From positions 34,437 through 98,436 of the forward strand of contig CACDOH010000004.1 of assembly GCA_902554325.1 (NCBI GenBank): a stretch of 64,000 nt of DNA. Reading direction: 5' to 3'. Position 1 is the first letter of the stretch. Every line of letters starts with the position of its first letter. Both the position numbers and the translations under genes were made by a program. The notes under the pieces were generated by a model. That model had not been told where the DNA came from. It did not search any database and saw only the letters and a program-made list of their open reading frames with translations. Of the stretch, positions 38,599-47,564 are shown one piece after another. The DNA is from an uncultured Pelagibacteraceae bacterium (GTDB lineage: Bacteria; Pseudomonadota; Alphaproteobacteria; Pelagibacterales; AG-422-B15).

Positions 38599-39756
38599 CT
38601 AGTTTCTTATAGTTCGATAAATTGAAATCATTAAAAAAATAAAAGTAAAAAATACAATTGTATATATAAAACCAATAGGACCAAAAATATCCATAACTCT
38701 TCCCCCAATCAAAGGACCAATTAATGAACCGCACTCAAAAACCATCACTAATATTGCCGTTGCGCCTGCAACCTGTGAAGCGGTATATCTTTCCCCTAAC
38801 ATTGTAAGTGATATTGAGAATATCCCACTTGCTGCTCCTCCCCAAATAAAACAGCTCAATGCCACTAAATAGAAGTTTCCAAGAAAAACACCTATAATTA
38901 TTGGACAAATAAAAGTACAGAAGACAGCAATATTCATAAGTAGTCTCTTATTCATCCTATCAAGTAAAATACCAATTAGCGGCTGGCATATGACACCGCC
39001 AACTAACGTAATAGTGACAAACTGAAGAGCAATGTCTTGTGAAAACTGATTCTTAATCATAAAGATTGGAAAAAATGACACGAACATAACATCGTCTAAT
39101 CCACAGAGAATTGCAGCTCCAAAAATAGTTGGCGCAGCTATTATCGTCGCTAAAATCGGAAGAGACTTTTTCTCAGGCAATTCTTGATCTGCTATATTGA
39201 ATGTTATGAGAGGAATAATTGCTATAAATGACATTGCTGCAATTACAATAAATGGAAGCCATCCCTCAATCCCCGTTAAAGATATAACAAGAGGACCAAT
39301 TGCAAAGCCAATAATAAATACTGTATTGTATATTGTGACTATTTTCCCCCTATTTGTATCATTGGCCATCGATAACATCCAAGTATCAAAGGCATTCCAT
39401 GCAAGTGCTCCTGCAAAACCGATAAGAAACCGTATAATAAACCATGCAGTTAAACTCTCAAATACGGGGAAGGTGAAATATAAAATAATTGTGACAATCT
39501 GAGCAATCACAATGGACCTAGACAATCCAATTGTGTGAATGATAATAGGAGTAATTCTAACAAATAAAATTACTGCCAACGGTTGAGCTACAACATTCAA
39601 ACCGATCTGTGTATTGCTATAGCCTCTTGACTCAAGTATTAGAGATAATAAGGGAATAAGAGTTCCAAGTTTTATGCCAATAATGAGTGCACATAAAAAT
39701 AAAACAATATAAGTTTTATAGTTACTTCCAAGTATTGATTGAAAAGATGAAATCAC
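38599..39756 (-). CDS. MFS transporter
   Basis: A 385-residue inner-membrane carrier with 12 hydrophobic segments. The first half starts FLCALIIGIKLGTLIPLLSL, with a central loop near residue 195, and the second half has LIGILLDRMNKRLLM. Its start overlaps the end of the TetR gene by four bases, so regulator and carrier are cotranscribed; it is a candidate importer or exporter for the regulator's ligand. Confidence 0.82.
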   Translation of the reverse strand: MISSFQSILGSNYKTYIVLFLCALIIGIKLGTLIPLLSLILESRGYSNTQIGLNVVAQPLAVILFVRITPIIIHTIGLSRSIVIAQIVTIILYFTFPVFESLTAWFIIRFLIGFAGALAWNAFDTWMLSMANDTNRGKIVTIYNTVFIIGFAIGPLVISLTGIEGWLPFIVIAAMSFIAIIPLITFNIADQELPEKKSLPILATIIAAPTIFGAAILCGLDDVMFVSFFPIFMIKNQFSQDIALQFVTITLVGGVICQPLIGILLDRMNKRLLMNIAVFCTFICPIIIGVFLGNFYLVALSCFIWGGAASGIFSISLTMLGERYTASQVAGATAILVMVFECGSLIGPLIGGRVMDIFGPIGFIYTIVFFTFIFLMISIYRTIRN

Positions 39757-40412
39757 ACAAACCGTTTTTCATCTGCATAAATATTCCTAAAGTATTTTTT
39801 AATGAGATCTTTGCAAAATACATGTGAGTACATTTTAGGATCAAATAAAATTCTTTGCCATAATCCGTCCACCATTGAGAGATAAGTCTCACTTATTTCT
39901 CTTGAGGTAAGAAAAGATTGATTGCTTAAAATATTTACTTCTTTAATTAACTTTTCCATCTGAGATGAATATATTTCATCTTGTTTTTGACAGATTGATA
40001 AATAAGAAGGACGGAACTTTACTTCACTATAGAAAGATACCCAGACTGCAATTTTATTTCTATTTGCAATTTTACCACTGAAATCATTTTCGATTATCTT
40101 AATCACTCTACCAACAGGATCTAAGTTGTTATCTTCAAATATTCGTTGCCAAGAATTTTTATATTCGTCTGACAGAAATTTTAGTGAACTTAGTAAAAGA
40201 TTTTCTTTAGATTTAAATCTAAAATTTGCATAGCCTTGTGATACCATTGCTTTTTTAGCAACTTGTGCAATTGTAGTATCTCCAAGACCTCTTTTAGCTA
40301 TAGTTTCAATTGTTGCATCAATCAGTTTTTGATGATTGATTGAGATTTCTTGATCTTCAAGTTGATGATCACTAATTTTTTTGGGGCTTATATTCATAAA
40401 AGAACCATACAC
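39753..40412 (-). CDS. TetR-family regulator, BetI-like
   Basis: A 219-residue repressor; an ATG five codons in is also possible. The helix-turn-helix lies at about 30-75, with KLIDATIETIAKRGLGDTT, IAQVAKKAMVSQGYANF and KSKENLLL. The ligand domain has VWVSFYSEVKFRPSYL and YLSMVDGLWQRILF, which line up by eye with E. coli BetI (AWLAFWAS and ALIDGLWLRAAL). BetI senses choline. The palindrome 27 bases upstream of this start has the BetI-type ATTGA/TTCAAT arms, suggesting self-control and control of the divergent operon. Confidence 0.82.
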   Translation of the reverse strand: MYGSFMNISPKKISDHQLEDQEISINHQKLIDATIETIAKRGLGDTTIAQVAKKAMVSQGYANFRFKSKENLLLSSLKFLSDEYKNSWQRIFEDNNLDPVGRVIKIIENDFSGKIANRNKIAVWVSFYSEVKFRPSYLSICQKQDEIYSSQMEKLIKEVNILSNQSFLTSREISETYLSMVDGLWQRILFDPKMYSHVFCKDLIKKYFRNIYADEKRFV

Positions 40413-40438
40413 AAAGTTTAATCATATGGGTAGTTTTG

Positions 40439-40458
40439 TATTGAATAATCATTCAATA
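40439..40458. promoter_or_regulatory. Palindromic operator, site 1 (BetI-like)
   Basis: TATTGAAT-N4-ATTCAATA, a perfect inverted repeat with 8-base arms, lies between the TetR gene and the divergent flavoprotein operon. A further half-site ATTCAATA occurs at 40473-40480. The arm also forms a possible -35 box TTGAAT at 40441-40446 with CATAAT at 40466-40471 (19-base spacing). The same half-site recurs at site 2 (44871). Confidence 0.72.
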
Positions 40459-40492
40459 TGAGTATCATAATAATTCAATATTCGTACATTTT

Positions 40493-42121
40493 ATGCCAAA
40501 AAATACTCATGATGTAATTGTTGTTGGAGCGGGACATAACGGGCTTACTGCAGCTAGTTATATGGCTAAAGCAGGATTAGATGTCGTTGTCCTAGAAAAA
40601 AATGATTGGATTGGCGGCGCAGCAGTAAGTCGAGAGCTTTACCCAGGATGGAAATATTCTAATTGTTCTTATGTATGCAGTTTATTAAGGCCAGAGATCA
40701 TGCGGGACTTAGAGCTTTATAAGTATGGGCTACAAATTATCCCATACGAAGGCAGTGCCACGATGATGAAAAATGGAGATTATTACACTCATTACCATGA
40801 TCATGACATGACTATAAATTCTATTAGGCGTCATTCTCATAAAGACGCAGAAGCATATGAAAGATACAGCCGAGACGTTCTTAGACAATGTAAAATTATT
40901 AAGCCTCTACTAAAAATGACACCGCCTGACTTAACATCATTTAAACCAAAAGATTTATTTGGTGCCCTCGAGTTTGCGAAACATTTTGCTGCAAAAGATG
41001 AACTAGATGGTCTTGGAGAAAAAGAGATTTATGACACTATTCGTTTCTATACGATGAGTATTAGAGATTACTTAGAGGAATATTTTGAAAGTGAAATAAC
41101 TAAAGCCCATCTTGCTGGCAGTGCAATCATAGGCACAGCTTTGGGTCCATGTTCGCCAGGATCAGCTTATGTGTTGCTGCACCATTATATGGGTGAAGTT
41201 GATGGATCAGTTGGCTCATGGGGCTATGCAAGAGGTGGCATGGGATCTATTACTCAAGCAATGATGGGTTGTTTAAAAGACCATGGTGGTGAAGTAAAGC
41301 CTAGCAGCGAAGTAACTAACGTTATTACAAAAAATGGAAAAGCAATTGGGGTCGCAACACAAAATGGTGATGAATATTACGCAAAGAAAATTGTATCCAA
41401 TCTTGATGTCAAACGAACATTTCTAAAGATTACTGAGGAGAAGGATCTTCCTGATGATTTTGTGAAAAGCGTGAAAAATTTCAAGATAAGGGGGTCATCT
41501 GGTAAATTAAATATTGCATTAGATGCATTACCAGATTTTCCATGCATACCTGAAGGCGATCCAGGGGGTGGTGGAGACATGCACTTCACAGAAACAATTG
41601 AAGAGATGGAAGGCGCTTATGACGATTGGAAAAGGGGAGAATGGTCACGAAATCCATATGTAGATATGTGTATTCCATCCAAAAGTGATCCGACAATGGC
41701 TGAGCCTGGTAAGCATTATATGTCTGTATTTATTCAGTATGTACCATTCAACCTCGCAAATGGCGGATGGAATGAAGAGAGAAAGCAAGAGTTTGGAAGA
41801 CATATTGTTGATTGTATTTCAGAGTTTTCACCTAACTTTAAAGACTTAATTAATCATTATGAGGTTCGTACACCACTAGAATTGGAAAACGAGGTTGGTC
41901 TGACAGAGGGTAATATTTTTCAAGGAGAGTTGACCATGGACCAATTAATGTTCAATAGGCCGGTCCCAGGATATGCACAGTATCGGACTCCATTAAAAAA
42001 TATGTATATATGCAGTTCTTCAACACATCCAGGCGGAGGTGTAATGGGTGCCCCAGGAGCTAACGCTGCCCGTGAAGTTCTACTAGACATGAACGTGCCA
42101 CAAAAAGGAAATTATTATTAA
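40493..42121 (+). CDS. PYROXD2-like FAD/NAD(P)-dependent oxidoreductase 1
   Basis: A 542-residue flavoprotein of the phytoene-desaturase-like fold. The dinucleotide site is VIVVGAGHNGLTAASYMAKAG near the N-terminus, followed by EKNDWIGGAAVSREL, and the C-terminus carries the second FAD block CSSSTHPGGGVMGAPGANAA. The closest named relative I recognise is the PYROXD2 group rather than true carotenoid desaturases, since no carotenoid genes are present. Reaction unknown; oxidation of an amine C-N or C-C bond is plausible from context. It shares one base (TAATG) with the next gene. Confidence 0.78.
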   Translation: MPKNTHDVIVVGAGHNGLTAASYMAKAGLDVVVLEKNDWIGGAAVSRELYPGWKYSNCSYVCSLLRPEIMRDLELYKYGLQIIPYEGSATMMKNGDYYTHYHDHDMTINSIRRHSHKDAEAYERYSRDVLRQCKIIKPLLKMTPPDLTSFKPKDLFGALEFAKHFAAKDELDGLGEKEIYDTIRFYTMSIRDYLEEYFESEITKAHLAGSAIIGTALGPCSPGSAYVLLHHYMGEVDGSVGSWGYARGGMGSITQAMMGCLKDHGGEVKPSSEVTNVITKNGKAIGVATQNGDEYYAKKIVSNLDVKRTFLKITEEKDLPDDFVKSVKNFKIRGSSGKLNIALDALPDFPCIPEGDPGGGGDMHFTETIEEMEGAYDDWKRGEWSRNPYVDMCIPSKSDPTMAEPGKHYMSVFIQYVPFNLANGGWNEERKQEFGRHIVDCISEFSPNFKDLINHYEVRTPLELENEVGLTEGNIFQGELTMDQLMFNRPVPGYAQYRTPLKNMYICSSSTHPGGGVMGAPGANAAREVLLDMNVPQKGNYY

Positions 42122-43638
42122 TGTCTGACAATTCGAATTTTGATGCCATCATAATCGGTGGAGGTCATAATGGATTGGTATGCGCAAATATCCTTGCTAG
42201 AAAAAATAAAAGAGTACTAATTTGTGAAGCAAGAAAAGAGTGTGGTGGTATGGTCAACAATGAAATCACAAACTATGTTCCTCCAGTAACAACAGCTGTT
42301 TCAAGTTCGTTAGGAGGTATGCAAGTAAATTATTTGCCAAAGACTACAATCGCTTTATCTGAAACTGGGCAGCACATCCGACTAGTTGGCAATCAACACA
42401 TTGACCATAAATCTATCTCAACATTTTCTTCGCAAGATGCTGACCGTTTTAACGATTTTCATGAGAAAATGTCAAAATTCTCAAAAACTCTGGGCTCTTT
42501 CATGATGGCATCACCTCCACGTATTATGAACAACAGCTTTTCTGACTATTTTAAGCTCTTCAAGCTTGGATTAAATGTTAGGCTACTAGGAAAGAAAAAT
42601 TTCAATGAGTTTGCCAGGATGATTGGTCTAAATATAGCTGATGAACTCGAAGATAATTTTGAAAATACATTACTTCAAGGGTTGATTGCACATGACTCAG
42701 TCATAGGGTCAAATTTAGGCCCACGTTCACCAGGCTCTCTCATAAACTTATTATATAGAATGGCTATCCACAATAATTCATTATTTGGTGGCATATTTCA
42801 GATAGAGGGAGGCAACGATCAATTCACTAAACATCTAATTGAAAAATGTAAAAGTAATAATGTAGAAATAAAGACCTCAGCGTCTGTTAAAAATTGTATT
42901 GTTGAAGATGACTGTGCTGTAGGTGTTGAACTAATTAATGGTGAAAAGGTTTATGCTAAGAAAATTATTTCTAATGTAGATCCACGTTCAACATACTTTT
43001 CATTACTTGGCTCTCAAAACCTTGATACTGACGTAAAAAGGAAAATTAAGCATCATCGTTCCAAAGGACGAGTTGCTAAACTTATTTTAGATTTAAACAA
43101 GTTACCTAGTTTTAACAATTGTGATGATATTGATCTTGATAGCAGAATGGTTGTTGCGCCATCTATTGATTACATTGAAGAAACATTTAACCCTAGTAAG
43201 TTTGACAAGCTTTCACTAGAGCCAACACTTGAAATTTGTGTGAAGAAAGACTCTGATCAAAATCCAAAATTAGACATTCAAGTTCAATATGCACCATACA
43301 AAACTGATCAAGGGTGGGAAAATGTAAAAGAAAATTATATTGAATCTATAATCAAAATCATTAGTAAATATGCTCCCAATATTAATGAATGCATCGAGCA
43401 TAAGAAATTAATAACCCCTGACGATATTGAATTAGAATATAATGTATCAGGTGGACACTGGCATCACGGCGAGATCCAAATTGATCAGCTTTTTATGATG
43501 CGCCCAATTCCAGGAGCCTCACAGTATAAAACGCATTTGGATGGTCTTTTTATGTGTGGCGCAGGAACACATCCGGGTGGTGGCTTAACTGGTATTTCAG
43601 GAAAAAATGCAGCTAAAGCAGTTTTGGACGATTTTTAA
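42121..43638 (+). CDS. PYROXD2-like FAD/NAD(P)-dependent oxidoreductase 2
   Basis: A 505-residue paralogue of the preceding protein. It keeps IIIGGGHNGLVCANILARKN, CEARKECGGM, GSNLGPRSPGS, and CGAGTHPGGGLTGISGKNAA, in the same order as the first copy, but is diverged over most of its length, in particular between residues 50 and 180. Tight coupling on both sides (one-base overlap upstream, zero gap downstream) suggests the two act as a pair, perhaps as a heterodimer. This pairing is inference. Confidence 0.78.
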   Translation: MSDNSNFDAIIIGGGHNGLVCANILARKNKRVLICEARKECGGMVNNEITNYVPPVTTAVSSSLGGMQVNYLPKTTIALSETGQHIRLVGNQHIDHKSISTFSSQDADRFNDFHEKMSKFSKTLGSFMMASPPRIMNNSFSDYFKLFKLGLNVRLLGKKNFNEFARMIGLNIADELEDNFENTLLQGLIAHDSVIGSNLGPRSPGSLINLLYRMAIHNNSLFGGIFQIEGGNDQFTKHLIEKCKSNNVEIKTSASVKNCIVEDDCAVGVELINGEKVYAKKIISNVDPRSTYFSLLGSQNLDTDVKRKIKHHRSKGRVAKLILDLNKLPSFNNCDDIDLDSRMVVAPSIDYIEETFNPSKFDKLSLEPTLEICVKKDSDQNPKLDIQVQYAPYKTDQGWENVKENYIESIIKIISKYAPNINECIEHKKLITPDDIELEYNVSGGHWHHGEIQIDQLFMMRPIPGASQYKTHLDGLFMCGAGTHPGGGLTGISGKNAAKAVLDDF

Positions 43639-44838
43639 ATGACACAAGATCTTAGATATTCAGCCTTAAAGAAGACACCTTTTCATTCCAGAACCAGTAT
43701 GGCTTCTCGAACTAACAAATATTATAATTGGAATGGCTACACTGTACCCACTGAATATTCAACAACCGAGCTAGAATATACAGCAGCAAGAAATGGTACA
43801 TCAGTTATGGATCTTACCCCTATGGGCAAATATGAAATTACGGGTGATCATGCGCATAGATTTGTTGATTACTTAGTTACCCGAGACTTATCAGAAATGA
43901 AGGACAATACAGTAGCTTACATCATCTGGTGCAATGAAGATGGAAAAGTGATTGACGATGGTACTATTTTTAAATTTTCTTCAACAAAATTTATGCTTTG
44001 CTGTGCTGTTAAAATATATAACTGGCTTAACGACTCAGCTTATGGCTTTGATGTTTCAATAAGCGATGTAACAGACACTATTGCAGCACTAGCAATTCAA
44101 GGTCCAACATCGTGCTCAACTTTAAAAAAATTTGGGGCAGAGGATCTTGAAAAATTAAAACCTTTTGAAATGAGAGAATATAAAATTGATGGCTTTGATA
44201 TTTTAATTTCACGGACAGGATTCACTGGTGACTTGGGTTACGAATTGTGGACTGATCCAAAAAACGCAGAAGCTACATGGGACAATATTGAAATTGCTGG
44301 CAAGGAATTAAAATTGAGACCTTTTGGAATGCATGCTCTCGAAATGACAAGAATTGAAGCTGGGTTTATTCAAACCAATACAGACTTTATGGCTGCAGAA
44401 GATTCATTGAGACCAACCAGAATGAGATCACCTTATGAAATTGGAATGGGATGGCTTGTACACTTAAACAAAAACTCATATTTCGTTGGGAAGAAAGCTC
44501 TTAAAAAAGAAAAAGAAGAAAGCACTACTGAGAGATGCTTAGTTGGCCTGGATATAGATGGAGATAAGCCAGCGCATGGTTCTGTGATCTATAATAGCAA
44601 AAAAGAAGACATTGGCATTGTAACTGCAGCTCTATGGTCTCCTATTATGAAAAAAAATATTGCACTGGCTTCACTCAAGAGACCTTACGGAATAAAAATA
44701 AAAGAAAATATATTTGCAGAAATTTATCACCCTGAAGAACTTGAGTACCGTAAGATATGGGCAAGATGCAAGGTAGTTAAAAGGCAATTTTTTAACCCTG
44801 AAAGAAGAAATAAAATTCCTGCAGATCTATATGAATAG
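43639..44838 (+). CDS. GcvT-like tetrahydrofolate-dependent aminomethyltransferase
   Basis: A 399-residue protein of the glycine-cleavage T-protein fold. Marks are GTSVMDLTPMGKYEITGDHAHRFV (residue ~53 on), RDLSEMKDNTVAY, SRTGFTGDLGYELW, and GMHALEMTRIEAGF, the last two lying in the folate-binding domain. It is longer than GcvT (about 370), and no gcvH or gcvP adjoins, so it is not the glycine-cleavage subunit. In demethylation pathways such proteins pass a methyl or methylene group from an amine to tetrahydrofolate, which fits the neighbouring oxygenase and flavoproteins. Confidence 0.85.
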   Translation: MTQDLRYSALKKTPFHSRTSMASRTNKYYNWNGYTVPTEYSTTELEYTAARNGTSVMDLTPMGKYEITGDHAHRFVDYLVTRDLSEMKDNTVAYIIWCNEDGKVIDDGTIFKFSSTKFMLCCAVKIYNWLNDSAYGFDVSISDVTDTIAALAIQGPTSCSTLKKFGAEDLEKLKPFEMREYKIDGFDILISRTGFTGDLGYELWTDPKNAEATWDNIEIAGKELKLRPFGMHALEMTRIEAGFIQTNTDFMAAEDSLRPTRMRSPYEIGMGWLVHLNKNSYFVGKKALKKEKEESTTERCLVGLDIDGDKPAHGSVIYNSKKEDIGIVTAALWSPIMKKNIALASLKRPYGIKIKENIFAEIYHPEELEYRKIWARCKVVKRQFFNPERRNKIPADLYE

Positions 44839-44870
44839 CCAAAAAATAAGGATTATATAGTAATTCAATT

Positions 44871-44888
44871 ATTGAACAGCTGTTCAAT
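44871..44888. promoter_or_regulatory. Palindromic operator, site 2 (BetI-like)
   Basis: ATTGAACAGCTGTTCAAT is a perfect 18-base palindrome. Another half-site ATTCAAT lies at 44863-44869 just upstream. The arms match those of site 1 (ATTGAA/TTCAAT), and the left arm contains the -35 box of the next promoter, so bound repressor would exclude RNA polymerase. Confidence 0.78.
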
Positions 44889-44900
44889 TTAAGCTATAAT
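44872..44900 (+). promoter_or_regulatory. Strong sigma-70 promoter, probably leaderless
   Basis: TTGAAC at 44872-44877, 17 bases, then a perfect TATAAT at 44895-44900. The aminotransferase ATG begins at 44906, only five bases after the -10 box, so transcription would start at or next to the A of the start codon. No ribosome-binding site is needed or visible. Confidence 0.82.
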
Positions 44901-44905
44901 GATTC

Positions 44906-46309
44906 ATGCCTAAATCCACATCCCAACCTCTTATAAAAGATTTAAAGAATACCCTAGATGATCGAATTCTTCATCCATGGCAATACTTAGAATACAGAGG
45001 TGAAGATGATCGGACATTTATTGATAAGTCTGAGGGAATTTACCTTTATGACAAAACAGGAAAAAAACTAATTGATGGACCTGGAGGCATGTGGAATGTC
45101 AATGTTGGTCATGGTGTTAAAGAAATTGCGGATGCAGTTTACAATCAAATTACTAAAATGCCTTACGCAAGTCCGTTTACTGAATCAACAGAAATAGCTC
45201 ACAATTATGCATCAAGACTTGTTCAATACGCACCTGGTGATTTAAAAAGAATTTTTTTTACTTCTGGTGGATCGTCTGCTGTGGACTCAGCATTACGATT
45301 TGTAATGTTCTATAATAATATTCTTGGCCGAAAAGAAAAAAAACAAATTATATCAAGAAACGATGCTTATCATGGCAGTACATTTTTAGGAGCTTCTTGT
45401 TCAGGCAAGGAAAGAGATAAAAATAATTTTGATTTCGCAAGTAATATTGTTCATCATATTTCATCTCCTAATCCTTTTCGTAAACCTGATGATCTTACTG
45501 ACGAAGAATTCTGTGATCTAAAGGTTCAAGAATTAGAAAACAAAATAATTGAAATTGGCGCTGACAAGGTTGCTGCTTTTATAGCCGAGCCTATTTTAGC
45601 TTCAGGTGGTGTGATTGTCCCACCAAAAGGTTATCATAAGAAGACACACGAAATTTGTAAGAGACATGATGTATTGTACATTTCAGACGAAATCGTTACT
45701 GGTTTTGGAAGACTTGGTCACATTTTTGCTTCAGAAAATTATTTTGATTTCACACCGGATATTATACTTCTCGCTAAGGGGATCACATCTGGATATGTGC
45801 CTTGTGGAGCTGTTGTTATATCAGAGCGATTGATGTCCAAATTAGATAATAAAGAGAAAGTAATTTTTTCAAACGGTTTCACAGACTCAGGGCATCCTGT
45901 TAGCATGGCCGCCGCAACTGCAACTCTAGACTACATTGAAAAAACTAACTTACTTGATCACGTAAAAGATGTTGGCCCTTATTTTCAAGCAAAATTGAGA
46001 GAGCTCACTGATTTACCAATTGTTGGTGAAGTTAGAGGTGAAGGTCTTATGGCTGCAGTAGAATGTGTGGGTAATAAGGATAAAAAAGATCCACTGAATT
46101 TATCTTACGAGATTGGTTCTAGGATTAATGAGCATTGCCAGCAGTTAGGTTTAATCGTACGACCATTATTTAGTACATGCGTCATGTCGCCTTCATTGAT
46201 TATTACCAAAGAACAAATTGACGACCTTGTTTCTATTTTGCGTAAAGGTATAGAATTAGCAACTGACGATATCAAAAAAGAAGGTCTCTGGTCAGCAACT
46301 TCAAATTAA
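44906..46309 (+). CDS. Class III aminotransferase (omega-amino acid/amine type)
   Basis: PLP enzyme of 467 residues, first gene of a probable six-gene operon. GPGGMWNVNVGHG, FTSGGSSAVDSALRF, DAYHGSTFLGAS and the PLP lysine K291 in LAKGITSGYVP place it in the beta-alanine/omega-amino acid aminotransferase group. It differs from the SpuC-like enzyme at 36801, for example GGSSAVDSA in place of GSEANDT. Likely role: removal of a terminal amino group from the imported compound or an intermediate. The stop codon shares one base with the Rieske gene start. Confidence 0.83.
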   Translation: MPKSTSQPLIKDLKNTLDDRILHPWQYLEYRGEDDRTFIDKSEGIYLYDKTGKKLIDGPGGMWNVNVGHGVKEIADAVYNQITKMPYASPFTESTEIAHNYASRLVQYAPGDLKRIFFTSGGSSAVDSALRFVMFYNNILGRKEKKQIISRNDAYHGSTFLGASCSGKERDKNNFDFASNIVHHISSPNPFRKPDDLTDEEFCDLKVQELENKIIEIGADKVAAFIAEPILASGGVIVPPKGYHKKTHEICKRHDVLYISDEIVTGFGRLGHIFASENYFDFTPDIILLAKGITSGYVPCGAVVISERLMSKLDNKEKVIFSNGFTDSGHPVSMAAATATLDYIEKTNLLDHVKDVGPYFQAKLRELTDLPIVGEVRGEGLMAAVECVGNKDKKDPLNLSYEIGSRINEHCQQLGLIVRPLFSTCVMSPSLIITKEQIDDLVSILRKGIELATDDIKKEGLWSATSN

Positions 46310-47547
46310 TGACCCTTTTTAATCAACTAAAAGAAAGATATGAAGAAGGAAAGACTCTTCCGCAAGAGTTTTATACTGACGAAGAAATATTTTCTGATGA
46401 AATGAAAAAAATTTATTTCAAGCAGTGGCTGATGGTTGATCATGTTAGCCGTATTCCAAATCCTGGAGATTATTTTTTATTTAACGCAGAAAAAGAGTCA
46501 ATAATCCTAATACGTGGAAGGGACAATCAAATTAGAGCTTTTTATAACGTATGTTCTCATCGTGGTTCAAGAATTTGCTTGGAAGAAGAAGGAACAAAAA
46601 AACTGTTGGTTTGTCCATACCATGCTTGGAGTTTCTCCGCAGAAGGTGAGTTAAAGTCAGCACGTTATATGCCTGACGATTTTAAAATGGAAGATTGGGG
46701 ACTGAAGCCTTGTCATATGAATATTTATCAAGGCTTGATATTCATAAATCTCTCAATGGAGAAGCCAATGGATTTTAAAGAGTTTATTGCTCCATTAACT
46801 GAACTTGTAAATTTCCATAATCCTGAAAAGGCAAAAATTGCAGCTAGAAGAAAATATCCAACTAAAGCTAATTTCAAACTAGTCCTAGAAAATTTTCAAG
46901 AATGCTATCATTGTGGTCCAGCGCATCCAGAGTTTTGTTCAGTGCATGAAAAAGACTGGGTTTTTACAATGGGTGCTGGTCTTGGCACTGCCCCAGAAAA
47001 AGAAACACAAGAATACTTAAAAAAGATCCAGCCGTGGATTGACGAGTGCAAAACAAAAGGAATTCCTTCAAAAACATATTTAGAGACTAAAGAAGGCTTG
47101 AGCAAGGGATTAAATCGATATGTTGATCGTACACCCATTGGAAATGGAAATTTATCACAAACTAAAGATGGTAAGCCAGCATCAAAGTTAATGGGTAAGT
47201 TTCAGGAATTTGATGGGGGTTTATCTCAAGTAAGTTTTAATCCTTTTAGCTGTTGTTATTTTACAAATGATTTTGGAGTAATGTTTATATTTAAACCATT
47301 ATCAATTTTGCAATCAGAAGTTGAATTGATTTGGTTAGTTAATGAAGAAGCTGAGAAAGATAAAGATTTTAATGAAGAAAATCTTACTCATATTTGGGAT
47401 GTAACAACGGCGCATGACACAACCATAATTGAAAATAATCAAAATGGCTTGCTGTCTCACTCATTTAGTCCGGGGGTTCTGTCTCAGAATGAGTCAGCCG
47501 TCACATATTTTTATGATTGGTATTTTACCAACATGCGACTACCATGA
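46309..47547 (+). CDS. Rieske oxygenase alpha subunit, GbcA-like
   Basis: A 412-residue ring-hydroxylating-type oxygenase. The [2Fe-2S] ligands are C82 and H84 (NVCSHRGSR) and C102 and H105 (VCPYHAW). The mononuclear iron ligands are H201 and H206 in ECYHCGPAHPE with bridging E198, plus D370 in TTAHDTTIIENNQ. The N-terminal LPQEFYTDEEIF and overall order resemble glycine betaine monooxygenase GbcA and other quaternary-amine oxygenases, which demethylate by hydroxylating an N-methyl group. No reductase partner lies in the window. Confidence 0.85.
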   Translation: MTLFNQLKERYEEGKTLPQEFYTDEEIFSDEMKKIYFKQWLMVDHVSRIPNPGDYFLFNAEKESIILIRGRDNQIRAFYNVCSHRGSRICLEEEGTKKLLVCPYHAWSFSAEGELKSARYMPDDFKMEDWGLKPCHMNIYQGLIFINLSMEKPMDFKEFIAPLTELVNFHNPEKAKIAARRKYPTKANFKLVLENFQECYHCGPAHPEFCSVHEKDWVFTMGAGLGTAPEKETQEYLKKIQPWIDECKTKGIPSKTYLETKEGLSKGLNRYVDRTPIGNGNLSQTKDGKPASKLMGKFQEFDGGLSQVSFNPFSCCYFTNDFGVMFIFKPLSILQSEVELIWLVNEEAEKDKDFNEENLTHIWDVTTAHDTTIIENNQNGLLSHSFSPGVLSQNESAVTYFYDWYFTNMRLP

Positions 47548-47564
47548 TGTAGGGCAAATTTCTT

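Noticed and set aside
38597..38734. N-terminal extension of the GNAT protein
   Set aside because: The frame stays open for 46 more codons, but they lie wholly within the MFS gene and encode an implausible run of aromatic residues; the ATG at 38596 fits the family.
40493..43638. Carotenoid desaturase pair (CrtI/CrtN)
   Set aside because: No other carotenoid or terpenoid gene lies nearby, and the operon partner is a folate methyltransferase; the N- and C-terminal motifs fit PYROXD2-like proteins better.
43639..44838. DMSP demethylase DmdA
   Set aside because: The fold is shared, but neighbours are amine genes and the sequence reads as a general GcvT-like aminomethyltransferase; I saw no feature specific to DmdA.
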